Counted from the first letter of the stretch, positions 7,897 to 17,689 are shown. The stretch: 47,251 nt of DNA from an uncultured Clostridia bacterium (GCA_944380765.1 CALWIO010000016.1:1-47251); one strand, 5' to 3'. Numbers and translations: made by a program. Notes: a model not told the origin generated them from the letters alone.

Positions 7897-9330
7897 ATGA
7901 AGCTTTCTGCACTTCTTAACGGTGTCGAAACGCGGTGCGCGTTTGAAGATGTGGAAATTGAAAGAGTAACTCATAAGGATAAGGAAGCTGAAAAAAACAC
8001 ACTTTTTGTATGTATCGACGGTAACCGCTGCGACGGTCACACAATGGCGAAAAACGCCCTCGAAAGAGGAGCGGCGGCGGTTGTAACCGAACGGGACTTA
8101 AAAATTGACAGACAGATTATAGTTGACGATACCAGAAGCGCCATGTCTGCGATAGCGGCAAATTTTTACGGGAATCCGGCCCGGAGCCTTAAACTGATAG
8201 GCGTAACGGGAACAAACGGCAAAACCTCTACGGCTTTTTTCATTAAGGGAATAATGGACGCTCTGAATGTTAAGTGCGGCATTATCGGTACTGTCAAGAA
8301 CAACAGCGGTGCCGGCGATGAACAAAGCAGCCTTACTACGCCCGAGCCTATGGAACTACAAAGACTTTTTAAAAAGATGGCTGACAGCGGATGTGAATAC
8401 TGCGTAATGGAGGTTTCCTCTCAGGCTTTAAGTCAGAAGCGTGTTGCGGGACTTCGTTTCGCGGCTGCGGCTCTTACCAATATTACCGGTGACCATCTTG
8501 ATTATCACGGAACATTTGAAAATTATACTGACGCAAAACTTGAATTGTTCAAAATGGCTGATAAAGCTGTTGTTAATATTGATGACGAAACCGCGAAAAG
8601 CGTTTTGAAAAGAATTGAATGTCCGGCGGTTACCGTGTCGGCCGTGTCCGACAGCGCTGAATATACGGCAAGGAATATCGAGCTTAAAGGCGACGGCGTA
8701 AAATACCTGTTTGTCGGAACGGACTGCATAGAGCGTATCAGCGTAGGCATTCCCGGCAGATTTACGGTGTATAACTCGCTGATAGCCGCGGCGGCGCTTA
8801 AAGAACTCGGCTTTGACATCGGCAAAACTGCTCAGGCCGCAAAGCTTTTGACTCCCGTTAAAGGGCGGGCGGAAAAAGTGAGCGTACCGGCCGACATTTC
8901 GGTTATTATCGACTACGCCCACACTCCCGACGGGCTTGAAAACATACTTTCATGCGTGCGTGAGTTTACAAAGGGCAGGGTGATAACGGTTTTCGGCTGC
9001 GGAGGCGACCGTGACCGAAAAAAAAGACCGCTTATGGGCAGAATCGCCGGCGAGCTTTCAGATGTCGCCGTTGTGACTACTGATAATCCCAGAAGTGAAA
9101 ATCCGCTTCTGATAATCAACGATATACTCTGCGGAATGGAAAAATCCTCGGCAAGGCTCGCGGTAATCGAAAACCGCCGTCAGGCTATCGAGTACGCCCT
9201 TAAAAAGGCTAAACCGGGCGACACGGTGCTGCTTGCGGGTAAAGGACACGAGGATTACCAGATAATAGGCTCTCAGAAAATACATTTCGACGAAAGAGAA
9301 ATAGTAAAGGAATTTTACGAAATAAGGTAG
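7897..9330 (+). CDS. murE: UDP-N-acetylmuramoyl-L-alanyl-D-glutamate--2,6-diaminopimelate ligase
   Basis: A 477-residue ATP-dependent Mur ligase that adds the third amino acid of the peptidoglycan stem peptide. The ATP-binding loop GTNGKT is at residues 105-110. The amino-acid selectivity motif DNPRSENP starts at Asp396; DNPR is the signature for meso-diaminopimelate, whereas lysine-adding enzymes differ there. The wall is therefore predicted to be of mDAP type. It lies 31 bases after the PBP gene with a GAGG site, and murF follows 5 bases later. Confidence 0.95.
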   Translation: MKLSALLNGVETRCAFEDVEIERVTHKDKEAEKNTLFVCIDGNRCDGHTMAKNALERGAAAVVTERDLKIDRQIIVDDTRSAMSAIAANFYGNPARSLKLIGVTGTNGKTSTAFFIKGIMDALNVKCGIIGTVKNNSGAGDEQSSLTTPEPMELQRLFKKMADSGCEYCVMEVSSQALSQKRVAGLRFAAAALTNITGDHLDYHGTFENYTDAKLELFKMADKAVVNIDDETAKSVLKRIECPAVTVSAVSDSAEYTARNIELKGDGVKYLFVGTDCIERISVGIPGRFTVYNSLIAAAALKELGFDIGKTAQAAKLLTPVKGRAEKVSVPADISVIIDYAHTPDGLENILSCVREFTKGRVITVFGCGGDRDRKKRPLMGRIAGELSDVAVVTTDNPRSENPLLIINDILCGMEKSSARLAVIENRRQAIEYALKKAKPGDTVLLAGKGHEDYQIIGSQKIHFDEREIVKEFYEIR

Positions 9331-9335
9331 ATGTT

Positions 9336-10694
9336 ATGAATATCAGATTATCCGACGCCGCGAAAGCGCTGGGCTCTTCGCTTGAATCCGAAAAAATAAT
9401 AACCCGCGTGTCAATCGACAGCCGCGAGTCGGCGGAGGGCACCCTGTTTTTTGCCATAAAGGGCGACCGCTTTGACGGGCACGATTTTATAGGCGATGTG
9501 GCCGCAAAGGGCGCCGCGGCGGTTGTGTGCAGCAAAAAAACGGAATGTCCGGTACCCGTAATTTATGTTGACGATACAAAAAGCGCTTTTCTCAGCTTTG
9601 CCTCATGGTACAGACAGAGCTTTAAAAATCTTAAAGTAGCAGGACTCACCGGCAGCGTGGGAAAAACCACCACAAAGGAAATGATTGCCTGCGTTTTGGG
9701 CTCTCAGTACAAAACCCTTAAAACCGAGGGCAATCTCAATAACGAGATAGGCGTGCCGAAAACCCTTTTCAGACTTGACGAAAGCTATGACTTCGCGGTT
9801 GTGGAAATGGGCATGGATAACGCCGGACAGATAGAAAAGCTTTCACAGTGCGCCCTGCCCGACTGCGCCGTTATAACAAATATAGGCGTGTCGCATATTG
9901 AAAATCTCGGTTCAAGAGAAGCCATATTGAACGCGAAGCTGGAAATATTAAAGGGTATGAAAAAAGGCTCGCTTCTGTTTTTAAACGGCGACAACGATAT
10001 GCTCTGTCAAGTTCATAATCCCGATTTTAAAATAGTTACTTTCGGAATCGAGAATAAAAACTGCTCTGTTACCGCGCGCGGAATCACCGAAACCGCTGAA
10101 TCCACCGAATTTACGGCCGTATATCCGGGCGGAAAAATCAAAATCAGGATTCCCACGGTCGGCATACATAATGTCTATGACGCCCTTGCTGCTTTGGCGG
10201 TGGGATTAAATCTCGGAATAAGCGCCGAGAACGCCGCTCAAGGACTTTCAAAATATGTTCCTTCGGGAATGCGGCAGAAAATAACAAAAATCGGCAGAAT
10301 AACGGTAATTGAGGACTGCTATAACGCCAGCCCTGACTCACAGCGCGCCGGACTTAATTCCCTCTGCAAGCTCGCAAAGGGCAGAAAAATAGCCGTTTTG
10401 GGCGATATGCTTGAACTGGGCAGCTATTCCGAAACCGCCCACAGAGCGGTAGGCGAGTACGCGGCGAAGTGCGGAATAGACGCGCTGCTGACTTACGGCG
10501 AACAGTCAAAATTCATGGCGGCGGCGGCATACGAAGCAGGACTTAAAAACACCTTTGTTTATACCGATAAGAAGCGCCTTACGGAGGATTTGCGAAATCA
10601 TGTCCTCCCCGGCGACACCGTTCTTTTTAAAGCAAGCAGGGGAATGAGGCTTGAGGAGGTCTTTCTTGAGCTTTATAAATACTGGGAAGTGTAA
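9336..10694 (+). CDS. murF: UDP-N-acetylmuramoyl-tripeptide--D-alanyl-D-alanine ligase
   Basis: A 452-residue Mur ligase that attaches D-Ala-D-Ala to the UDP-MurNAc-tripeptide. The P-loop GSVGKT is at residues 106-111, followed by TTKEMI. The central domain shows NLNNEIGVPKTL, and the C-terminal domain has DCYNASPDS and LGDMLELG, all MurF hallmarks. Its N-terminal fold resembles MurE (SIDSRESAEGTLFFAIKG), the normal relationship between these paralogues. The start is the ATG 5 nt after the murE stop; an AAGG lies upstream inside murE. Confidence 0.95.
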   Translation: MNIRLSDAAKALGSSLESEKIITRVSIDSRESAEGTLFFAIKGDRFDGHDFIGDVAAKGAAAVVCSKKTECPVPVIYVDDTKSAFLSFASWYRQSFKNLKVAGLTGSVGKTTTKEMIACVLGSQYKTLKTEGNLNNEIGVPKTLFRLDESYDFAVVEMGMDNAGQIEKLSQCALPDCAVITNIGVSHIENLGSREAILNAKLEILKGMKKGSLLFLNGDNDMLCQVHNPDFKIVTFGIENKNCSVTARGITETAESTEFTAVYPGGKIKIRIPTVGIHNVYDALAALAVGLNLGISAENAAQGLSKYVPSGMRQKITKIGRITVIEDCYNASPDSQRAGLNSLCKLAKGRKIAVLGDMLELGSYSETAHRAVGEYAAKCGIDALLTYGEQSKFMAAAAYEAGLKNTFVYTDKKRLTEDLRNHVLPGDTVLFKASRGMRLEEVFLELYKYWEV

Positions 10695-10706
10695 AGGAGA
10701 ATTGAT

Positions 10707-11735
10707 ATGAATACATACGCGGCGCTGGCAGCGGCGGCTGTAATAAGCTTTGTAGTAGCTTTTTTGCTCGGATTTGTGCTTATTCCATGGCTAAGAAAGC
10801 TCAAATTCGGACAGACTATACTTGATATAGGCCCCGTATGGCATAAGTCAAAACAGGGAACTCCCGTAATGGGCGGACTTATGTTTATAATCAGTACGGT
10901 AGTTTCCGTTCTGTGCGTGCTTGTTACCGATTATCTGCTGGACGGCAGCCTGTTCGCGGGCGATTCCTTGATGCCCGGACAGATGAAAGTCAAGCTCGTG
11001 GGCGGAATGCTTCTCGCTTTGGGCTTTGGGCTTATAGGTTTTGCCGACGACTACATAAAGGTAGTCAAAAAAAGAAATCTCGGACTTACCGTTCTGCAAA
11101 AGACAATAGCGCAGCTCGCGGTAATCTTCGGCTATCTGGCGGCTCTTTATTTTAACGGACTCACATTTATGAAAATCCCCTTTGTCGGCGCTGTTGACTT
11201 AAAGTGGTTTTTCTGGTTTTTCGGACTCTGCGTCATTTACGGCGCGGTCAACGCCGTTAATTTTACCGACGGAATCGACGGACTCTGCGCGAGCGTAACC
11301 TCAATTACGGCAATCGCTTTCTGCGCGGCGGCGTTTATGAGCAAATTCTTCGGAATAAGCGTGCTCGCGGCGTCTCTGGCGGGCGGCTGTCTGGGTTACC
11401 TTATATGGAACTATTACCCCTCAAAAATCATAATGGGAGACACCGGCTCAATGTTTCTCGGAGGTATGGTAGTAGCGCTGGCGTACGCTATCGACTGTCC
11501 GCTTATACTGGTATTTTTCGGAATAATTTATGTAATCGAAGCTATGTCCGATATTATTCAGATAGGTTATTTTAAAGCTACCCACGGCAAAAGAATTTTC
11601 AAAATGGCTCCCATTCATCATCATTTTGAAATGAGCGGCTGGAAAGAGCGTAAAATCGTTACCGTGTTTTCTATGGTAAACCTTGTCGGCTGCCTTATCG
11701 GCCTCGCGGTTTACTGGTACGGCATAGCGGCATAA
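10707..11735 (+). CDS. mraY: Phospho-N-acetylmuramoyl-pentapeptide transferase
   Basis: A 342-residue polytopic membrane enzyme with about 10 hydrophobic segments. It transfers phospho-MurNAc-pentapeptide onto undecaprenyl phosphate to make lipid I. Diagnostic sites are KQGTPVMGGLMF near the N-terminus, FADDYIKV with the catalytic Asp pair, NFTDGIDGL, MGDTGSMFLGG, and APIHHHFEMSGW near the C-terminus. AAAGGAG stands 7 nt before the ATG. murD usually follows mraY in Firmicutes, but here ftsW comes next. Confidence 0.96.
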   Translation: MNTYAALAAAAVISFVVAFLLGFVLIPWLRKLKFGQTILDIGPVWHKSKQGTPVMGGLMFIISTVVSVLCVLVTDYLLDGSLFAGDSLMPGQMKVKLVGGMLLALGFGLIGFADDYIKVVKKRNLGLTVLQKTIAQLAVIFGYLAALYFNGLTFMKIPFVGAVDLKWFFWFFGLCVIYGAVNAVNFTDGIDGLCASVTSITAIAFCAAAFMSKFFGISVLAASLAGGCLGYLIWNYYPSKIIMGDTGSMFLGGMVVALAYAIDCPLILVFFGIIYVIEAMSDIIQIGYFKATHGKRIFKMAPIHHHFEMSGWKERKIVTVFSMVNLVGCLIGLAVYWYGIAA

Positions 11736-11775
11736 ATACAGGCAATTTGCAGATTTTTTAAGGGAAGGTGTGAAA

Positions 11776-12990
11776 ATGGCGTCCAAAAAGAAAAAAGGAG
11801 CGAGTATGTTCTGGGCAAAAGGCACTATGGATATACAGTTTTTCCTTTTGCTTATAACGGTTGTGACAATAGGACTTATAATGCTGTTTTCCGCCAGTTA
11901 TACTTACAGCTATTATTTCAGAGGCGGCAGTACGGTCATTTTCAGCCGACAGCTTTTGTTTACGGTTATAGGGCTTGTCGGAATGTACGCCGTGTCAAGA
12001 ATAAGATATGAATATTTCCGGCTTTTTGCCGTAATAGGCGTTGTGGTTTCAATAGCGCTTTTGCTGCTGGTGCTGGTGCTTCCCGAGTATAAGCCCGGCT
12101 TTAAACGCTGGATAAATCTCGGCTTTACTACATTCCAGCCGTCTGAAATCGCCAAGATAGGGCTTATACTTATTCTCGCATACCTGCTTGAAAGGGACTA
12201 TAAAAAAATCACTTCAAAGGTGCCCAGTGAAATGCTCCTGTTCAGAAAAATAAGCGAGCTTTCAAACGGCAGAATAGTAGTTTACAAGTCCTTTACAACA
12301 GTAATTTTCTACGGAATACTGATAATAGTTTTCGCGGGACTGGTCTATCTCGAAAATCATTTGTCCGGTACCGTTTTAATGCTCGGACTCGGCGTGATTA
12401 TGCTGTTTTTGGGCGAAGTAAAATACAGGTGGTTTATTCTCGCGGGCGGAGTTTTGCTCGTAGCGGCTCTGTTCTTTATCGCCAATCCCGACCTATTAAA
12501 GGCGTACGCGGGCGAGCGCATAGTGGCGTGGCTTGATAAGGACTATGACCCTACGGGCGCGCGCTGGCAGACTAACAATTCGATCTACGCCATAGGCTCC
12601 GGCGGATTTCTCGGCACAGGACTCGGCCAGTCAAAGCAGAAGCATCTTTTTGTGTCCGAGCCTCAGAACGACTTTATTTTCGCAATAGTGTGCGAAGAGC
12701 TCGGCTTTGTTGGAGCTTCCCTTATAATCCTGCTGTTCGCGGCTCTCATTTATCGCGGAGTTAAAATCGGTCTGCGCGCCAACGACAGATTCGGCGGACT
12801 GCTCGCAATCGGTATATCGTTCCAGATAGGAATACAGGTTGCCCTTAATATAGCGGTTGTGACCGACTTTTTCCCGAATACGGGCATATCGCTGCCGTTT
12901 TTCTCGGCGGGCGGTACTTCAATAATAATTTTGCTTTGCGAAATGGGAATGCTGCTGTCCGTTTCGCGCTCCTCACGAGTAAAGGAGTAA
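11776..12990 (+). CDS. ftsW: SEDS peptidoglycan glycosyltransferase FtsW/SpoVE
   Basis: A 404-residue multispanning SEDS glycosyltransferase that polymerises lipid II with the class B PBP. It shows LGFTTFQPSEIAKI, then RWQTNNSIYAIGSGGFLGTGLG, FVSEPQNDFIFA, and PNTGISLPFFSAGGTS near the C-terminus, all typical of FtsW/SpoVE. A GTG at 11770 is in frame but lies only 1 nt after the GGAAGG site, so ATG 11776 is preferred. The basic N-terminus (MASKKKK) is cytoplasmic. Whether it serves vegetative division, spore cortex or both cannot be told. Confidence 0.93.
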   Translation: MASKKKKGASMFWAKGTMDIQFFLLLITVVTIGLIMLFSASYTYSYYFRGGSTVIFSRQLLFTVIGLVGMYAVSRIRYEYFRLFAVIGVVVSIALLLLVLVLPEYKPGFKRWINLGFTTFQPSEIAKIGLILILAYLLERDYKKITSKVPSEMLLFRKISELSNGRIVVYKSFTTVIFYGILIIVFAGLVYLENHLSGTVLMLGLGVIMLFLGEVKYRWFILAGGVLLVAALFFIANPDLLKAYAGERIVAWLDKDYDPTGARWQTNNSIYAIGSGGFLGTGLGQSKQKHLFVSEPQNDFIFAIVCEELGFVGASLIILLFAALIYRGVKIGLRANDRFGGLLAIGISFQIGIQVALNIAVVTDFFPNTGISLPFFSAGGTSIIILLCEMGMLLSVSRSSRVKE

Positions 12991-12993
12991 AAT

Positions 12994-14106
12994 ATGAGAA
13001 TTATCTTTGTAGCAGGCGGCACCGGCGGACATATAAATCCCGCGGTAGCAGTAGCAAGCGAAATAAAAAGACTTGACCCGTCAAGCGAAATACTTTTTAT
13101 AGGCACCCAGGGGCGAATGGAAACCGAAATTGTCCCGAAAGCCGGTTTCAGGATTAAAACCGTAAAAATGAACGGCTTTTCAAGAAAGCTGTCCTTAAAG
13201 GGACTTTCAGAAAATGTAAAAACCGCGGCGCTCACGCTTAAAGCCTCCTCGGACGCAAAAAAAATCATCGAGGAGTTTAAGCCCGACGCGGTTGTGGGCT
13301 TCGGCGGATATGTTACGGGACCCGTGCTGAAAGCCGCCGTAAAGGCAGGCGTTAAAACGGCTGTCCATGAGCAGAACGCCTTTCCGGGAATAGCCAATAA
13401 GGCGCTGGCGAAATCCGTTGATAAGGTTATGCTGACCTCTCCCGAAGCGGAAAAATATATGAAATGCAAAAATCCCCCCGTGGTTACGGGACTTCCCGTA
13501 AGAAGGGAAATTCTGAAAACCGACAGGGAATACGCGCGCAGCGCCATGGGGCTCGGCTCGGCGGATATGCTGGTGCTCTCCATGGGCGGCTCTCTCGGAG
13601 CAGACGCGGTTAACCGCGCGGTTACCGATATGCTTAAAAGGCTTCACACTGAGGAAAACCTTTTCTTTCTGCACGCTACCGGAAAGTACGGCAAATGGGT
13701 GGGCGAAAAGCTCAGCGAAATGAATATTCCTTACGGAAAAGGCACAAATATCAAAATCCGCGAGTATATCGACAATATGAATGTGTGCCTGCCTGCCGCC
13801 GACTTGGTAATCAGCCGCGCGGGAGCAAGCTCCATTTCCGAAATACAGGCGCTTAGCAAGGCTTCAATACTTATTCCCTCTCCGAATGTGGCTGAAAATC
13901 ATCAGTACCACAACGCCATGACTCTCGCTTCCGGCGGAGGAGCCGTGCTGATTGAGGAAAAAGACCTTGACGGCGAAAAATTAGCCTCAGCTGTTATGGA
14001 TTTAAAGAACAACCGGGAAAAACTCGAAGAAATAGGCAAAAAAGCGGGCGAAAAGGCTAAGCCCAACGCCCTTGGCGAAATTTGCCGTATAATTCTCGCT
14101 TTATAG
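12994..14106 (+). CDS. murG: Lipid II synthase MurG (UDP-GlcNAc transferase)
   Basis: A 370-residue GT-B glycosyltransferase on the inner face of the membrane that adds GlcNAc to lipid I to give lipid II. The glycine loop GGTGGH is at residues 8-13, followed by INPAVAVA. The acceptor region has VGFGGYVTGP and VHEQNAFPGIANK. The donor domain has SMGGSLGA, SRAGASSISE and PSPNVAENHQ. Its AAAGGAG site lies inside the end of ftsW, only 3 bases separate the genes, and the two are probably translationally coupled. Confidence 0.95.
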   Translation: MRIIFVAGGTGGHINPAVAVASEIKRLDPSSEILFIGTQGRMETEIVPKAGFRIKTVKMNGFSRKLSLKGLSENVKTAALTLKASSDAKKIIEEFKPDAVVGFGGYVTGPVLKAAVKAGVKTAVHEQNAFPGIANKALAKSVDKVMLTSPEAEKYMKCKNPPVVTGLPVRREILKTDREYARSAMGLGSADMLVLSMGGSLGADAVNRAVTDMLKRLHTEENLFFLHATGKYGKWVGEKLSEMNIPYGKGTNIKIREYIDNMNVCLPAADLVISRAGASSISEIQALSKASILIPSPNVAENHQYHNAMTLASGGGAVLIEEKDLDGEKLASAVMDLKNNREKLEEIGKKAGEKAKPNALGEICRIILAL

Positions 14107-14177
14107 ACGGACAATTTTCACATTTCCGGCATAGTATGTGGCAAAAGTATTTTCATACTGTAAAGGGCGTGTGAAGC

Positions 14178-15461
14178 TTGGAAAAAATTATAATAAACGG
14201 CTCGAAAAGGCTGAACGGTGAAATCGCCGTGCAGGGAGCCAAAAACAGCGTGCTGCCGATACTTGTGGCAACGCTTCTCATTGACGGCGTTTCCGTAATA
14301 CATAACTGCCCGTGCCTTTCCGATGTTGACGCCACAATAAAAATACTGACCTATCTCGGCTGTCGGGTGACAAGGGAGGGGCATACCGTTACGGTTGACG
14401 CGCGCGGCGTGTCAAAAAACGATGTTCCCGAAACGCTTATGCACGAAATGCGCTCGTCAATAGTGTTTTTGGGCGGAATACTCGGAAGAACAGGCAAGGC
14501 GGTGCTTTCAACCCCCGGCGGCTGCGAAATCGGATTAAGACCGATTGATTTGCACCTTTCCGCAATGGAGCAGTTCGGCGCTACGGTTAAAACCGAAAAC
14601 GGGCTTATAATCTGTTCCGCCGGTGAAAAAGGACTTACAGGCACCAAAATAACTCTTTCTTTCCCCAGCGTGGGAGCAACCGAAAATATAATTCTCGCCG
14701 GAGTCCTCGCCAAGGGTACAACCGTAATAACAAACGCGGCGCGTGAGCCGGAAATCAGCGACCTTGCCGATTTTCTCAACCGCTGCGGAGCCAGAATACA
14801 CGGCGCCGGCGACAGTACGGTGACAATCGAGGGCGTAAATAAGCTATGTTCCACCGAGCATACCGTAATACCCGACCGCATAGCCGCTTCAACCTATATG
14901 ATTGCCGCGGCGGTGACCAACGGCAGAATTTGCCTTAAAGATGTAATTCCCTCGCATATCGGACCCGCAGTACAGCCCCTGCGCGAGGCGGGGTGCGATG
15001 TGAGAGTTAGCGGCAGGTGGGTGTGCCTTAGCGCTCCGCCGAGACTGCACAGAATAAGAATGATTCGCACAATGCCCTACCCCGGTTTTCCCACCGATGT
15101 TCAGGCGCAGATAATGGCGCTCACATCGGTCTGCGAGGGCACAAGCGTTATAGTGGAAAATATATTTGAAAGCCGCTTCAAGCACATAGGCGAGCTTATC
15201 CGCTTCGGAGCGAAAATAAGCGCCGAGGGCAGAATGGCGGTTGTCGAGGGCGTCAGAAAACTTTACGGCGCCAATGTTAAAGCTACCGACCTGCGCGGCG
15301 GTTCGGCAATGATAATAGCCGGACTCTGCGCGGAGGGCACAACTCAGATAAGTGAAATTCATCATATAGACAGAGGCTACGAAAAGCCTGAGGAGGTTCT
15401 CTCCTTCCTTGGCGCGGATATCAGAAGGGTGAAGGACGATGAAAAAATCGACTCCGAATAA
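14178..15461 (+). CDS. murA: UDP-N-acetylglucosamine 1-carboxyvinyltransferase
   Basis: A 427-residue enolpyruvyl transferase for the first committed step of peptidoglycan synthesis, using PEP and UDP-GlcNAc. The substrate residues Lys22-Asn23 lie in QGAKNS. The catalytic loop is TPGGCEIGLRPIDLHL with Cys116, the residue alkylated by fosfomycin, so sensitivity is expected from this copy. The start is TTG; AAAGGG is about 10 nt upstream and no better start is in frame. ftsQ begins inside its last 23 bases. Clostridia often have two murA paralogues, and this one belongs to the dcw operon. Confidence 0.94.
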   Translation: MEKIIINGSKRLNGEIAVQGAKNSVLPILVATLLIDGVSVIHNCPCLSDVDATIKILTYLGCRVTREGHTVTVDARGVSKNDVPETLMHEMRSSIVFLGGILGRTGKAVLSTPGGCEIGLRPIDLHLSAMEQFGATVKTENGLIICSAGEKGLTGTKITLSFPSVGATENIILAGVLAKGTTVITNAAREPEISDLADFLNRCGARIHGAGDSTVTIEGVNKLCSTEHTVIPDRIAASTYMIAAAVTNGRICLKDVIPSHIGPAVQPLREAGCDVRVSGRWVCLSAPPRLHRIRMIRTMPYPGFPTDVQAQIMALTSVCEGTSVIVENIFESRFKHIGELIRFGAKISAEGRMAVVEGVRKLYGANVKATDLRGGSAMIIAGLCAEGTTQISEIHHIDRGYEKPEEVLSFLGADIRRVKDDEKIDSE

Positions 15462-16407
15462 CCGCGCGCCTCAGAACAGGGCGCAGTTATCCGGCAATGA
15501 AAAAATAGCGTACAGAACAGCGCGGCGGCGCAAAAAAAACAAGCTTAAAGCTTTGGTAATCCGCTCTGCGCTCGCTCTGGTAATTCTCTGCGCGGGAGTT
15601 TTTCTCGTAATCGGAATATTTTTCAGAATCGACAGCGTTACCGTTACGGGCGAAAGCAGGTATTCCGCCGAAGAGGTTATAGCCGCTTCCGGCGTCAGTA
15701 ACGGCGACAATCTTATTTTCAAGTCCGAAAGCTCCGCAGCGGAGCTCATAACAAAAGAGCTTCCCTATATAGGCTCGGTAAAATTCAAACGGCGCCTGCC
15801 CTCAACGCTTGAAATCGAGATAACCGCCACCGAACCCTATTACGCGGTGGCTGAAAACGGTTATTACACGCTTTTGAACAGCGACTGCAAGGTGCTTGAA
15901 AAAAATATCGAATATATAGGCGAAAACATAATACTTCTTAAAACCGGCGAGAACGCGAATGCCGTTGAGGGCGAAACAATGGATTTCGGCGACTCACAGG
16001 TTATTGAAAAGTTAGCTCAGCTTCACGAAGCGCTTGCTGCCGCTCAGCTTGAAGATATAACCGAAATCGACATAAGCGATATATACAACATAAAACTTGT
16101 ATATCAGGGAAGAATAACTCTTGAACTGGGCGAAACGGGCAGTGAGGTGCTTTTGAAAAAACTGCAATTAGGCAAAGCCGCTATCGACAGGCAGAACCTT
16201 GAAAGCGACCGCTACCGGGGAACAATAAATCTGACCGTCGAGGGCAAGGGCTACTGGCAGGAGGAAACGGCGTCCTCCGCCGAGCAAACCGAACCTCAGA
16301 GCGGTGAAACGGAAAGCGCGGAAAACGAAGCCGAAAGCAAGCCGCAAAGCGGAGAGGAGGGCGAAAGCGAGCCCGCTTCACAGCAAAGTCCGCAGGACTC
16401 AGGGTGA
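15439..16407 (+). CDS. ftsQ: Cell division protein FtsQ/DivIB
   Basis: A 322-residue bitopic membrane protein of the division complex. A basic cytoplasmic N-terminus (RTARRRKKNK) precedes one membrane segment (about 38-62). A POTRA domain follows (about 66-135; FRIDSVTVTGESRYSAEEV), then the FtsQ/DivIB beta domain. The last 55 residues are a Ser/Glu/Gln-rich tail of low complexity, probably disordered outside the cell. It overlaps murA by 23 bases and has its own site (GAAGG). It works with FtsL and DivIC to gate septal synthesis. Confidence 0.88.
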   Translation: MKKSTPNNRAPQNRAQLSGNEKIAYRTARRRKKNKLKALVIRSALALVILCAGVFLVIGIFFRIDSVTVTGESRYSAEEVIAASGVSNGDNLIFKSESSAAELITKELPYIGSVKFKRRLPSTLEIEITATEPYYAVAENGYYTLLNSDCKVLEKNIEYIGENIILLKTGENANAVEGETMDFGDSQVIEKLAQLHEALAAAQLEDITEIDISDIYNIKLVYQGRITLELGETGSEVLLKKLQLGKAAIDRQNLESDRYRGTINLTVEGKGYWQEETASSAEQTEPQSGETESAENEAESKPQSGEEGESEPASQQSPQDSG

Positions 16408-16463
16408 AGCTCTGAATAATTATTAAATTTGTGTAAAAAAATAAAAAATATATACAATATATA

Positions 16464-16492
16464 TTGCAATTATTTTTTAAAAATGGTACAAT
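16464..16492 (+). promoter_or_regulatory. Promoter for ftsZ
   Basis: TTGCAA (16464-16469), 17-nt spacer, TACAAT (16487-16492), in the very AT-rich gap after ftsQ. It would give ftsZ its own transcript in addition to readthrough, which fits the high FtsZ level cells need. Confidence 0.72.
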
Positions 16493-16551
16493 CACTTATA
16501 AATTAAAATCAATAGGTGTGAAATTTTCCATACATAGGAGGATGTTTAAAA

Positions 16552-17634
16552 ATGGCATTCGAAATCGACAACCAGTATCAGGACGTAACTAACATTCGTG
16601 TAATCGGCGTCGGCGGCGGCGGCGGAAACGCCATTGACCGTATGGCAAAAGCGGGAATAGGCGGCGTCGAGCTTATTGCAATCAATACAGATAAGCAGGC
16701 TCTTGCCCGTTCGTTGGCAGACCAGAAAATTCAAATCGGTGAAAAGGTAACCGCCGGCAGAGGCGCAGGCGCTAAACCCGAAATCGGCCAGAAGTCAGCC
16801 GAGGAGAGCCGCGACGCTATAATCGAAGCTCTTTCGGGAACTCAGATGGTGTTCGTAACCGCGGGAATGGGCGGCGGCACCGGAACGGGAGCGGCTCCCA
16901 TTATTGCCGAAATCGCTAAGGAAAAAGGTATACTCACAGTAGGTATCGTTACAAAGCCTTTCGCTTTTGAGGGCTCTCACAGAATGAAGCAGGCGGAAGC
17001 CGGTATTGCCGAGCTTGCCGAGCATGTTGACTCGCTTATTGTAATCCCCAATGAAAGACTCAAATATGTTTCAGAGCAGAGAATAACCTTTGCCAACGCT
17101 TTCGGAATTGCCGACGATGTTCTTCGTCAGGGCGTCAACAGCGTAACCGACCTTATCACAATGCCTCAGTTCATTAACCTTGACTTTGCCGATGTTACGG
17201 CCGTTATGAAAGACGCCGGCCACGCCCACATGGGTATCGGCAGCGCCAGCGGTAAGGATAAGGCGGAGCAGGCTGCGAACGCGGCTATTTCCAGCCCTCT
17301 TCTTGAAACAACAATCACAGGCGCCAAGGGCGTTATCATAAGCATCACCGCTTCTCCCGACATCACTCTTGAAGATGTTGACACAGCCGCGGGCATTGTC
17401 CGTTCTCAGGCTGATGAAGACGCCAACATCATCTTCGGCGTTGCCTTTGATGAAAAGCTTGACGATGAGATGATTGTTACGGTTATCGCTACCGGCTTCG
17501 GCGTTGACTCCAACGGAGTTGCCAAGAAACCCCTCTACAACGGCGCTATGGACGACATCAGCTCCAACAGCGGCTTCGGCGGCGACGACGATAATATGGA
17601 CGATATTCTCGACCTTTTCAAAAGCAGAAAATAA
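16552..17634 (+). CDS. ftsZ: Cell division GTPase FtsZ
   Basis: A 360-residue tubulin homologue that forms the Z ring. The GTPase domain has [12 protein letters not shown] near residue 20 and the tubulin signature GGGTGTG at 107-113. NTD at about 45 and the T7-loop region ([11 protein letters not shown]) are intact. The linker after the globular domain is only about 25 residues and acidic. The end, [15 protein letters not shown], lacks the common IPxFLR form of the C-terminal peptide. A strong GGAGG site lies 9 nt before the ATG. It is the last dcw gene here; ftsA is not adjacent, so membrane anchoring probably depends on SepF or a distant FtsA. Confidence 0.96.
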   Translation: MAFEIDNQYQDVTNIRVIGVGGGGGNAIDRMAKAGIGGVELIAINTDKQALARSLADQKIQIGEKVTAGRGAGAKPEIGQKSAEESRDAIIEALSGTQMVFVTAGMGGGTGTGAAPIIAEIAKEKGILTVGIVTKPFAFEGSHRMKQAEAGIAELAEHVDSLIVIPNERLKYVSEQRITFANAFGIADDVLRQGVNSVTDLITMPQFINLDFADVTAVMKDAGHAHMGIGSASGKDKAEQAANAAISSPLLETTITGAKGVIISITASPDITLEDVDTAAGIVRSQADEDANIIFGVAFDEKLDDEMIVTVIATGFGVDSNGVAKKPLYNGAMDDISSNSGFGGDDDNMDDILDLFKSRK

Positions 17635-17654
17635 TTAAAACTTTAAACATTAGC

Positions 17655-17689
17655 AAAACTCCCGCGGAAGATATGCCGCGGGAGTTTTT
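17655..17689. terminator. Terminator closing the dcw cluster (bidirectional)
   Basis: A perfect stem, 17655-17667 with 17676-17688, around an 8-nt loop. It has AAAA on one side and TTTTT on the other, so it can end ftsZ and also the convergent minus-strand unit. Confidence 0.92.

Noticed and set aside
12750..13583. Long minus-strand open frame (277 codons) opposite ftsW and murG
   Set aside because: The translation is low in complexity, rich in Ser/Ala/Pro/Thr, and matches no family; it mirrors the codon bias of the clear genes on the + strand.
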